A DNA stretch of 10,029 nt, taken from positions 1-10,029 of the forward strand of contig JBHEQW010000087.1 of the NCBI GenBank assembly GCA_046530935.1. Direction: 5' to 3'. This DNA is from Arsenophonus sp046530935. GTDB lineage: Bacteria > Pseudomonadota > Gammaproteobacteria > Enterobacterales > Enterobacteriaceae. The translations under genes and the position numbers were made by a program. Under the pieces are notes generated by a model. It was not told the DNA's origin. It saw only the letters and a program-made list of their open reading frames with translations, and searched no databases. How positions within the stretch are numbered: position 1 is the stretch's first letter; every line of letters starts with the position of its first letter. Positions 1-7,239 of this stretch are shown here, piece by piece.

Positions 1-1184
1 GCATATGACACATTACATGAATTCATCAGTAACGGTTATTTGCAATAGCTAACCCAGAGACTTGTATTTGCGATGTTGAGATTAACATACCTAATGTAAT
101 AGATCGCAGAGACAAAATAATATGCTTTAATGGCTTGCACCGCACTATCTGAAGCACGCAAAAAGCGTCGAAGAATTACTAAGCATTGGCCTATGAATAT
201 ACAAGGCATATTCATTAGGAATTTTCATGAGGCCATCTAGAGAAGATAGAGTTGTCCGTGACCACGGCTTCTTTTTTCACAAAAAAAGCAAGTGGTTCTC
301 TCATGCTAATAAACATAGCATGAATAAACTGAAACAGAAATTGCTTGAAGATCATAGGGAATGCTGCCTGCCTGATTTAAACAGAGTACTTGCGTTTATT
401 TCTTTGACAATGACATATACACTCCTGTCAAGAAAGATAATCGCTTTTTCCTGCTTGTCATTATCGACATCACTAAGCATTGGCATAATGAACTGGTTCT
501 GGTTAAAAATAGTTATCAAAAATTAGAAACCAACTGAGCTGAACTTCTAGATGGCCTACGAGCACATGGCTTAACTATATCTCCAAATCTATTTCTGCAA
601 AAGATGGTGATTTTGTTTTTAAAATGCAACGGAAAAGATATTCCATAACACGAAGCACTAACGATGTTTTACACAAAAAAATAACTAAAAATAACTAATA
701 TATTAGGATCTGTCAAAGAGATGCAACCAAAAGTTAAGGCTGATCTGCAATAGGTTTCTGCCAAAAAAAAGTTGTTATTCCGATAAATAAACACATTAAT
801 ATTTTATTGGGAAGTGTTTCACCGAAGTATCATAAAACGATAAATAAGCTATAAAAAGGTCGAAAAGAACTACTGATATTCTGCGACTTTACGTCAAAAC
901 ACTGAGCATGAATAAAAACAACACATCTAATTGAATCTACTTTTGCAACAATAAAGCTACGGAAAGCTGACCGACGCGCAAAGAACTGTAGTTTGAAAAA
1001 AGAAACAATTTAATGGTATTTAAGCCACATAAGTCTGCTCAGAAACGCATAAATCAGCTATAAAAATGGTTGGTTAATATGTTTGATCCTAGTCGTAAAC
1101 AATGTTTAATTTAAGTATGGAGAACAAATTTATAAAGCATCATAGTTGGAACTGAGCATCGTATGCCATATTTATTAATAACTA
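1..1184 (+). pseudogene. IS256-family transposase remnant, copy 1 (5' end outside window)
   Basis: This is a degenerate transposase of the IS256 group whose C-terminal motif normally reads like HWxxLRTTNPIESTFAT. Pieces in different frames line up in order. SNGYL near 28 matches RNGYLP, and VEINIPNVIDRRDK lies near 75-117. KSVEELL and then a piece matching YLKGISTGDF lie near 160-230. NKLKQKLLEDHRECC lies near 320-365. VYFFDNDIYTPV (394-429) covers the first catalytic region, where the expected Asp reads Asn (409-411). KDGD with the second Asp is at 603-605. THLIESTFATIKLR (921-962) holds the catalytic Glu at 933-935. The end resembles the right terminal repeats of copies 2 and 3 (about 1163-1184). 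Many stops and frameshifts show it is dead. About 215 bp of its 5' end should lie left of the window, judging from copy 2. The 99-codon open stretch at 227-526 is a chance run inside it, not a gene. Confidence 0.85.
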
Positions 1185-1321
1185 ATATTTTAAGAGATTA
1201 ACAGTTTCCATCTAGATTTAAAGATAGATAAAAACTAAAAGTTAGATATGAATTATTTCAATAATTGTCGTGTAGATTTTTTCTGTAAAAAAAGAATAAA
1301 TAAACTATGAATAATATAAAT

Positions 1322-1343
1322 TCTTCTCTTATATAAGAGAAGA
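1322..1343 (-). terminator. Perfect 22-bp palindrome, possible terminator of rpmB-rpmG
   Basis: The sequence is a perfect inverted repeat (half-site TCTTCTCTTAT). It can fold as a 9-bp stem with a 4-base loop, about 50 bp past the rpmG stop codon. On the minus strand it is followed by T-rich sequence but not by an uninterrupted U tract, so termination would be weak or only partly intrinsic. It is the only strong hairpin between rpmG and IS256 copy 1. Confidence 0.45.
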
Positions 1344-1390
1344 TACTATATAACAATCAATCTCAGCTTACGTTAGGTTTTTATTAAAAA

Positions 1391-1558
1391 TTATTTAATT
1401 TTGGCTTCTTTATAAATCACATGCTTACGAACAACTGGATCAAATTTTTTTATTTTTAATTTTTCAGGCATAGTGCGTTTGTTCTTAGTTGTAGTATAAA
1501 AATGACCTGTTTCTTCAGAAGAAACTAATTTAATTTTATCGCGAATACTTTTAGCCAT
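1391..1558 (-). CDS. rpmG: 50S ribosomal protein L33 (RpmG)
   Basis: The 55-codon gene encodes MAKSIRDKIKLVSSEETGHF at its start and ends KKFDPVVRKHVIYKEAKIK. It matches E. coli L33 (also 55 residues) nearly throughout, including the central FYTTTKNKRT segment. L33 is a small protein of the large ribosomal subunit. The form here lacks the zinc-binding cysteine pairs found in C+ paralogues. The start is supported by a good ribosome binding site (AAGGAG, about 1566-1571) spaced 8-9 bases from the ATG. It lies 17 bases after rpmB on the same strand, so the two form the conserved rpmB-rpmG operon. In E. coli mutM follows, but here an IS256 remnant begins instead. The gene is intact although most of the window is decayed, which points to purifying selection. 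Confidence 0.98.
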   Translation of the reverse strand: MAKSIRDKIKLVSSEETGHFYTTTKNKRTMPEKLKIKKFDPVVRKHVIYKEAKIK

Positions 1559-1575
1559 TCTTTAGCTCCTTATCC

Positions 1576-1812
1576 TTAGTATTTCTTACCACGGCTACGC
1601 AATTCAGCAAGAACTGCGTCGATCCCCTTTTTATCAATTATACGCATACCTTTTGCTGATACACGAAGCTTTACGAAACGTTTCTCCGTTTCAACCCAGA
1701 AACGGTGAAAATGCAAGTTTGGCAAAAAGCGTCGTTTAGTTGCATTCATTGCATGTGAGCGATTATTCCCACTCATAGGATGCTTGCCAGTAACTTGGCA
1801 GACTTGTGACAT
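1576..1812 (-). CDS. rpmB: 50S ribosomal protein L28 (RpmB)
   Basis: The 78-residue product has exactly the E. coli L28 length and is nearly identical in sequence. It begins MSQVCQVTGKHPMSGNNRSH, then ATKRRFLPNLH and FWVETEKRFVKLRVSAKGMR, and ends with LAELRSRGKKY. L28 is a component of the 50S subunit. The start is fixed by a GGAG ribosome binding site (1821-1824) eight bases upstream and by the family N-terminus. It is the first gene of a two-gene operon with rpmG. Upstream on the same strand is the broken 3' end of radC, as expected from the ancestral order radC-rpmB-rpmG. A promoter candidate and a 21-bp tandem duplication lie in the 5' region. Nothing suggests loss of function. Confidence 0.99.
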   Translation of the reverse strand: MSQVCQVTGKHPMSGNNRSHAMNATKRRFLPNLHFHRFWVETEKRFVKLRVSAKGMRIIDKKGIDAVLAELRSRGKKY

Positions 1813-1862
1813 ATCTTTTTCTCCAAAAATTTAATTAACTCAAGCCTTTATATCGTGAATTA

Positions 1863-1901
1863 ATACCTCCTTAGATTTAATGAATACCTCATTAGATTTA
1901 A
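1863..1901. repeat. 21-bp-period tandem duplication in rpmB leader/promoter
   Basis: Two 18-base units, at 1863-1880 and 1884-1901, differ at one base (ATACCTC, then C or A, then TTAGATTTAA). They start 21 bases apart. On the minus strand they put two GAGGTATT-like stretches into the rpmB leader, and one copy carries the proposed -10 element. This looks like a local tandem duplication. An effect on expression is not shown. Confidence 0.8.
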
Positions 1902-1917
1902 GTGCCTATTTTAGCAA
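1889..1917 (-). promoter_or_regulatory. Candidate sigma-70 promoter for rpmB-rpmG
   Basis: On the minus strand, TTGCTA (1912-1917) and TAATGA (1889-1894) are separated by 17 bases, close to the sigma-70 pattern. Transcription would start near 1882 and give a leader of about 70 bases before rpmB. With radC upstream broken, the operon needs its own promoter. The AT-rich background makes chance matches likely. Confidence 0.4.
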
Positions 1918-2086
1918 ATTTTATTAATATAAAAATAAATTAACTAAATCCTATTAAGGATAGCTTCTTCTTATTAAGCCAGATTATCTAGATCATACTA
2001 AAACATAATTTACTATACGCCATCTAGCGCTTTTATTCAAGCAAAGAAACTAATAAAATTGCTATTTATTATTTAATAATATAATA

Positions 2087-2314
2087 TTAGAGCATGGTTA
2101 AGTTAAATAAATGAATGCTATTTTCATGAGTAATAAGAAAAATTATCAAATAAAATTGTATCTATCCAACAGTAAGCATTAGCGATTTTTTGATAAAAAT
2201 TTTATCTGCTAAACTGGATCCAATAAGTTATTGAATAGATGATTGTCTGCCAGAATTAATAAGCTATGCTCATTTCTGCTGTATATAGTTTTAAAGATGG
2301 TAGAGTATAGTTTA
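2087..2314 (-). pseudogene. radC: radC pseudogene, 3' part
   Basis: Read on the minus strand, this holds the C-terminal third of RadC, a JAB/MPN-type protein family of unclear function long called a DNA repair protein. The frame running through LLILADNH matches VILAHNHPSG, so the first His of the metal-binding HNHPSG motif is Asp and the P-S-G are lost. After a shift, SSLADK matches EPSQADK, followed by KSLMLT and a stop. The reading ends at a TAA at 2087-2089, close to the expected RadC C-terminus. It sits just upstream of rpmB on the same strand, as in E. coli. IS256 copy 2 separates it from the 5' part at 3683-4198. The junction is approximate. Confidence 0.75.
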
Positions 2315-3682
2315 CCTAATTAATTTTGTAAATGATTGTAATAATAGAGAGATGTTATAGCATGAAAATCCACCCTACTATTGGGGCACACACCATACCT
2401 ACGAAAGAAACAAAATATTAGCTAGGATACATTTTGTGAATTTATCTATAATAATTCCAGTGAAGCCAATATACCAACCTATGTTTATGCTGAGCTTGAA
2501 GCTATGCTTCTACAAGATACTTAATGCTTCTTTGTCGACAGGCGTCATACTATCGTCAGTAATAATTATTTACCACAGCGACCAACACAGATTAGTATTA
2601 GTGATATTAAAATTAAACTACCCAATGTCAGTGGAATGGTCGCAGCAGCAACGCATATGCTTTAACAACTCTTTGCTACAGTCTTATCTAATCTAAACGC
2701 TACAAAAACTTCGAAGAGTTGCTATTCTAAGAATGTGTAGCTGAGATGTGTATTTACCTACACACCTGTGATTTTTATGAAGCTCTCTAGCTGACTTCTA
2801 GGTGAGAAAGAACATACTCTATTTATCAGAGAGCAATATCAATAAATTAAAATAGCAATGACTTGAAAAGCATAGGCAATGACTGTATGTCTGATTTAAA
2901 CGATACGCGCTTAGGTTTATTCATTGTCAGATTCCATAATATACTGTTCTGTCAGGACAGATAAAATCGCCTTTGACTGCTGATCATTATTGGCGTACAA
3001 GCATGTAGGTGGTAATAAGCTAATTATGATCGGAAATGATTATCAAGAGTTAGAAACAAACTGATCTGAACTTCTCAAATGCCATGCAAGCGCGTTGACT
3101 TAACAGCATCTCCCATGCTTGCTACAGTAGAGACGGTGGCCTTAGTTTTTGGAATGCAATGGCAAAGATATTCTCAGGCACACAGTATTAACGCTCTTTG
3201 GTACACGAAACATCTAATGTGTTAGCTTCTCTAAAATGCATACGACAAAAAGTTTTTTGAGCTGCAATAGCAGATCTTGTTAGCAAAGAGCTACAATGCC
3301 TATAATAAAGCTCTTGATGTTTTATTAGCGAGGTTTTTCAACAAAGTCTCTATCCTACAGCGATAGAAAAACTAAATTAAAGATCGAAAAGAACTGATGG
3401 TATTCTACGAATCCCCATCAAAACACTGGTCGTCAATAAGAACAATACATCCAATTGAATCAGCTTTTGCGACACTGATGCTACGGAAGGCCGAGACACA
3501 AAGAACTGCAGTTTGAGAAAACAACCACTTCAATGGTACTTAAGCTGCTACCAGTCCGCTTAAAAAAGCGGTAATCGACTAATAGAATTTTGACATATTA
3601 ACCCTGATCCTAGTAGCAAATAACGTCCTATCTAAAGATAGATAATAGATCTAAAGCATCAAATCTAATTTGCCAATAACTT
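2315..3682 (+). mobile_element. IS256-family element copy 2, degenerate, inserted in radC
   Basis: This is the most complete IS256-type copy, about 1.37 kb, and it splits radC. AELEAML (near 2487) and NYLPQRPTQISISDIKIKLP (near 2555-2615) mark the N-terminus. VYSLSDS (2915-2935) keeps the first catalytic Asp at 2930-2932. DGGLSFWNAMAKIF (from 3132) keeps the second Asp, and then QRCWVHK reads stop-R-S-L-V-H-E. RTIHPIESAFATLMLR (about 3439-3486) holds the catalytic Glu at 3457-3459, and KTTTSMVLKLL follows. The right end, 3661-3682, resembles the terminal repeat of copy 4 in reverse. The left end near 2315 is placed only by alignment to copy 4 and could be off by about 20 bases. Stops and frameshifts make it inactive. 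The 86-codon open run at 2436-2696 is not a gene. Confidence 0.85.
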
Positions 3683-4198
3683 TAATAATGGATACTGTGC
3701 ATTTACTTTAATATTAACATCTTGTTTTAAAATTTTTCTTGGATATATATTTCTATATAGAGATTTATTGTGCTTTTTAAACATTTCTTCATATAGAAAA
3801 TGATTTCATTTTGCATTATTAAAAATAATACAAAAAAAATTTTTTTTGGACAAAACAAAAAATCTAGTAGCCACTTTTCAAATATTTATATGGTTTCTTC
3901 TCATAATACTTTAATTAATAAGTTATTATGTAAAAAATCATTTATTAACTTCAACAATCATTTATCATTCTGAATAGTTAAAAACTTCTAGTCCTACCTT
4001 GTGCTACGAAAATTGTTGATAATCAGCAGTTAATAATTTGTAAATCGAACCAAATTATTTTAATAAAAATTTTACGAATATTAAAACTTGAAATCCATAC
4101 AACAATGTGCTGTAGAAAACACCCAAAAGCTCTCTTTATCTTTCTCAGTTAATAATGATCCTACAAAACTAAAAGCTTTTATCTAGATTGAAGTTCAT
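3683..4198 (-). pseudogene. radC: radC pseudogene, 5' part
   Basis: On the minus strand this carries the N-terminal two thirds of RadC in several frames. An ATG at 4196-4198 is followed by remnants of PREKLL, then LLTEKDKE (matching the SLSDxELLAIFL region) and FGSIYKLLTADYQQF (about 4005-4050), which matches the helix-hairpin-helix lead-in. HKVGLE follows, then CPKKIFFVLFLIMQNEI (about 3800-3850), which matches the conserved REVFLVLFLDNQHRVI strand. It closes with a stretch resembling GTINSVEIYPREV. It stops where IS256 copy 2 begins, and the HNHPSG part resumes at 2314. Stops at the PREKLL Arg-Glu position, after YQQFS and elsewhere show decay. The remnant is long enough to rule out chance. 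Confidence 0.85.
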
Positions 4199-4364
4199 AA
4201 TTTATTTTATCCATATCTTTTCCATATCTATTTCCATCTAGATTTAACAGGTTACAGCAGCATACAAAAATATAAGACAAAGTTTTCTAGCATAGTTAAG
4301 TAACAGTTTTACAAAAAATTTTTATGTGTAAAAATTTATGATATTAGTTTTTTTGTAAAATTTG
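4199..4364. other. AT-rich spacer, left half of the old radC/coaBC intergenic region
   Basis: No gene remnant is seen. The stretch lies between the radC start (minus strand) and the left edge of IS1595 copy A. It is probably what remains of the divergent radC/coaBC intergenic region. It contains runs such as TTTTTTTGTAAAATTTG that may belong to the IS1595 end, whose exact terminus I could not fix. Confidence 0.4.
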
Positions 4365-5403
4365 TTGTAGGGATCTATTATCCTATTATGAAGGAGATTT
4401 TAGCTAGAGACAGAGATTTCCATAAAAAAGCAAACGGTCATACAAATCAAAGGTAGTTTTTCCTTACTACCTACCAATATTAAAGCTGCATTTCATTAGT
4501 TAGCTCAGCAACAATCTCTTAGATGATGTTGATTTATCATGCATGAAAGCAACTTATTTTACTTTATCATGCTAATATTCTTAGAGTGAACATCTTATCT
4601 GCTGAGGACATTCATAAATCTTACAATGATATCATTAAGAAATATTTTATTTCAGTAAAACACTTAACAGTCTTCCCGATGTAAATCCTTCGGCAAAATT
4701 ACATTTTTAGGATAAATAGTTTAATTATCTGTGCGATGCATGTTAAATAGCTTAAGCTCACAGGAGCATCGAAACAAACAGGCATTAATTTAAAAATAGA
4801 CTTTAGATGGCATCACTATTCCTTGCTTCATCTGGTACAGCTAATATAAATACAATAAGTTGTATTGTTAAAGTTAACTAAACATTTTCCTTGAGTCCTT
4901 TAATTAAATTGGAGAGTTATATCCAACATATGAAAGCTAAAAAAATATGTGAAAGAATAAGATATAAAAAACAAATCGCGCGGTCTTAATAGCCAGAGAT
5001 CGACAGGATCATGTAAACGATAAGATTCTTGAAAAGTTTAATGCAAAGTGTGTTGTTAGCTCTTTTCTTAACACGATCATAGATAAAGAATTAATCCTTT
5101 GCTTTGATGGAGCTAAATAATAAATACAATAAATACGAAATCTTTATTGGCTAGCATGAAATTAGTCTTTATCACATAATAAAGTTGGATAATTAAAGAG
5201 TTATTGCTAAGGAATTCCATATTTAAAATGTGAGTAATTATATCACCAGATTAAAAGCATGGTTTAGCATATTCCATACTATATGTCTAATTTATTTACT
5301 AAATTATCTAGCCTTGAGAATGTTGTTTGAAATCGCAACAATTGAAATACAGATATTGATACACATTAGTATATTAGCAAAACAACAACCTTTGCAACCA
5401 TAG
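4365..5403 (+). mobile_element. IS1595-family element copy A, degenerate
   Basis: A complete but dead transposase can be read from about 4420 to a TAG at 5401-5403, some 325 codons, close to the family length. In order: an N-terminal IKKQTVIQIK; a former CPxC zinc region (VNILSAEDIHKSY for VxCPHCxAEHIxKYG, cysteines lost); SKQTGINLKIDFRWHH (for AKxTGIxxxTSFRWRH); and SCIVKVN-stop-TFSL (for SGIVEADETFFLES). There the first catalytic Asp is Asn (4876-4878) and the next Glu is a TAA. Then LIARDRQDHVNDKILEKFNA and ILCFDGAK follow, with Asp at 5106-5108. VSNYITRLKAWFSIFHTI, near the C-terminus, matches VNxYHSRLKxWMxRFHGV. Copy B on the other strand aligns along nearly its whole length, which supports the limits. 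It lies in the old radC/coaBC spacer. Confidence 0.85.
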
Positions 5404-5410
5404 CCTAATA

Positions 5411-5440
5411 TTCTCACATACCTAAACTTCAGCTTATGAT
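5411..5440 (+). promoter_or_regulatory. Candidate promoter of coaBC
   Basis: TATGAT (5435-5440) is a fair -10 element. TTCTCA (5411-5416) lies 18 bases upstream and matches the -35 consensus at four of six bases. The leader would be about 30 bases. Only about 70 bp separate the IS1595 copy A stop codon from the coaBC start, so the promoter must lie here or inside the element. The ribosome binding site is weak (only TTGGA, 5468-5472). AT-rich background limits confidence. Confidence 0.35.
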
Positions 5441-5476
5441 AATATCACTAAACTCATCATTTAAATTTGGATATAT

Positions 5477-6685
5477 ATGATGGCAGAACTTACAGGCAAA
5501 CATATCATACTTGGTGTTAGTGGTGGTATTGCTGTTTATAAAACACCAGAATTAGTTCGTCGTTTTCGGGATCAGGGTGCAATTGTACGTGTAGTAATGA
5601 CAAATGCAGCTAAATCTTTCATTACACCGTTGACACTACAGGCTGTTTCTGGCTATCCAGTTTCTGATGATTTATTGGGTTCTACCGCAGAGGCTGCAAT
5701 GGGTCATATTGAATTAGCAAAATGGGCAGATTTAATTATTTTAGTGCCTGCAACTGCAGATTTACTTGCTCGTTTATCTGTTGGTATGGCTAATGATCTA
5801 TTAACAACGGTCTGTTTAGCTTCAAAGGCAAAAATAGCTGTAGTGCCAGCAATGAATAAGCAGATGTATCTCGCTAATATTACTCAGCAAAATATTGCAA
5901 TACTTAAAGAGCGCCATGTTTTAATTTGGGGTCCTGATGAAGGTACTCAAGCTTGTGGGAATATTGGTCCTGGACGAATGTCAGATCCATTAGTTATTGT
6001 TGAATTGGCTAAGAATATTTTTCAGCATAAGGAAGATATGGTAAACCTGCATTTAGCAATTACCGCAGGGCCAACACAAGAAAAAATTGATCCTATTCGT
6101 TTTGTAACAAATTATAGTTCTGGAAAAATGGGTTTCGCGATAGCTCAAGCGGCTGCAGAGCGAGGTGCTCTCGTAACACTTATTACTGGTCCAGTTAATT
6201 TATCAACTCCAGCAGGCGTTAAACGTATTAATGTTGTCAGCGCGTTGGAGATGTATAGTCAAGTACATAATATAGTTGATAAACAAGAAATGTTTATTGG
6301 ATGTGCTGCAGTTGCTGATTATCGACCAAAAGAATTCACAAAAGAAAAAATTAAAAATCAGGCAGATGAAATTACTCTGACATTGGTAAAAAATCTTGAT
6401 ATTGTAGCAAGTGTTGGTAAATTGACTAAAAATCGTCCTTATGTAGTTGGATTTGCAGCAGAGACACAAAATATAAGAGAATATGCTCATAATAAGCGCA
6501 TCCAAAAAAATCTAGATCTTATTTGCGCAAATGATATTTCATTAACTAATTATGGATTTAATTCAGAAAATAATGCCCTAACTTTATTTTGGGAAGATAA
6601 AGAAATATATTTATCATATAATCATAAATTAGTGCTTGCTCACAGTTTACTCGATGAGATTCTTCAACGTTATGAAGAAAAATAG
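5477..6685 (+). CDS. coaBC: Bifunctional phosphopantothenoylcysteine decarboxylase / phosphopantothenate-cysteine ligase
   Basis: The enzyme joins 4'-phosphopantothenate to cysteine (CoaB, CTP-dependent) and decarboxylates the product with FMN (CoaC) to give 4'-phosphopantetheine for coenzyme A. Residues 1 to about 190 are CoaC: GVSGGIAVYK (13-22), catalytic His77 in AAMGHIEL, Asn127 in PAMNKQMY and Cys160 in QACGNIGPGRM. They match E. coli His75, Asn125 and Cys158. Residues about 191-402 are CoaB: ITAGPTQEKIDPIRFVTNYS (Arg208, Asn212), AAVADYRP (277-284) and Lys291 in EKIK, the site of E. coli Lys289. At 402 residues it is almost the E. coli length. Two adjacent ATG codons (5477, 5480) can start it, and the first is taken. 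The C-terminus ends RYEEK, whereas E. coli ends RYDEKNRR, because the overlap with dut has changed. Codon use is AT-rich and the frame is open throughout. Confidence 0.98.
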   Translation: MMAELTGKHIILGVSGGIAVYKTPELVRRFRDQGAIVRVVMTNAAKSFITPLTLQAVSGYPVSDDLLGSTAEAAMGHIELAKWADLIILVPATADLLARLSVGMANDLLTTVCLASKAKIAVVPAMNKQMYLANITQQNIAILKERHVLIWGPDEGTQACGNIGPGRMSDPLVIVELAKNIFQHKEDMVNLHLAITAGPTQEKIDPIRFVTNYSSGKMGFAIAQAAAERGALVTLITGPVNLSTPAGVKRINVVSALEMYSQVHNIVDKQEMFIGCAAVADYRPKEFTKEKIKNQADEITLTLVKNLDIVASVGKLTKNRPYVVGFAAETQNIREYAHNKRIQKNLDLICANDISLTNYGFNSENNALTLFWEDKEIYLSYNHKLVLAHSLLDEILQRYEEK

Positions 6686-7112
6686 ACGTTAAAATTCTTG
6701 ATTCATGTAGGAAATAAGTTTCTTTTGGCAACTTATGCAACAAAATGTGATATGCTGTCTTAAATTTAGCTTATTTAATTATAAACATATGAAGCTATGC
6801 TATTATAGCTACATATAAATCAGTATATATTATGCAGATTAACAATTAGCTGCAGTCATTCTTCCTCGCTTACATTTAAAGCATAGGTAAGCTGTGTTGT
6901 ATTAGAAAATTTAGTTGATTTAATCAATTTTGATTAGCAAGGCAACCTGAAAGTTTTTGTCTGAAATCAGTTGTTAGACAAGTTTTAGTATTGAACCTGG
7001 TGAGCATATAGCACAAGTTTTTGTGCCAATTTTCAACCTGAGTTTTAGCGCTGGCTGCTAACAAGATTTTAAAACAACAAAACGTGGTAGTTGTGGTTTT
7101 GATCATTCATGA
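6672..7112 (+). pseudogene. dut: dut pseudogene (deoxyuridine triphosphatase)
   Basis: dUTPase hydrolyses dUTP to dUMP, keeping uracil out of DNA and feeding dTMP synthesis. Its remnant overlaps the coaBC 3' end exactly as in E. coli, with the former ATG at 6672-6674. A length change in the A-run after codon 3 puts IDVKILD (6686 on) out of frame. Then GNKFLLATYATK matches GKxFPLPTYATxGSAGLDL, and ILPRL (about 6860) matches the LPRSGLG motif. LVDLINFD-stop-QGNLKVFV (about 6910-6960) covers the active-site motif GLIDxDYQG: Asp reads Asn and the Tyr is TAG. SFSIEPGEHIAQVFVPIF (about 6978-7032) is well kept. The reading ends KRGSCGFDHS with TGA at 7110-7112, for RGxGGFGHSG. The length (441 bp) is almost that of intact dut. 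Several stops and frameshifts exclude a working enzyme. Confidence 0.9.
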
Positions 7113-7239
7113 TCTAGATCATCATCTTATTATTTATATTAAAATTATTAATCCATTGAATTTTATGATTTACAAATGATGAAAATTAAAGATTGCGGGC
7201 TTAGTTTTGTTCATTTTATTAGAGGTATCTTATTTCGTC

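Noticed and set aside
227..526. 99-codon open reading frame
   Set aside because: It lies inside IS256 copy 1. Part of it matches the transposase (NKLKQKLLEDHRECC), but the adjoining motif VYFFDND is in another frame, so it is a chance open run in a dead gene.
2436..2696. 86-codon open reading frame
   Set aside because: It lies in the 5' part of IS256 copy 2, and the transposase motifs there read in other frames.
3831..3848. Palindrome of eight A and eight T flanked by C and G
   Set aside because: It falls in the radC remnant, where the Lys-Lys-Ile-Phe-Phe codons give these runs. This is composition, not a regulatory site.
4035..4060. GGTTCGA-like tRNA T-loop motif on the minus strand
   Set aside because: The bases encode the Phe-Gly-Ser of the radC remnant, and no cloverleaf can be built around them.
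4451..4472. Seven-base stem (AGGTAGT / ACTACCT) with an eight-base loop
   Set aside because: It lies in the N-terminal coding part of IS1595 copy A, and copy B lacks the pairing, so it arose by chance mutation.
6203..7106. Minus-strand open runs opposite coaBC and dut (6203-6505, 6558-6743, 6924-7106)
   Set aside because: They are antisense shadows of coaBC and the dut remnant, low in complexity and without recognisable motifs.
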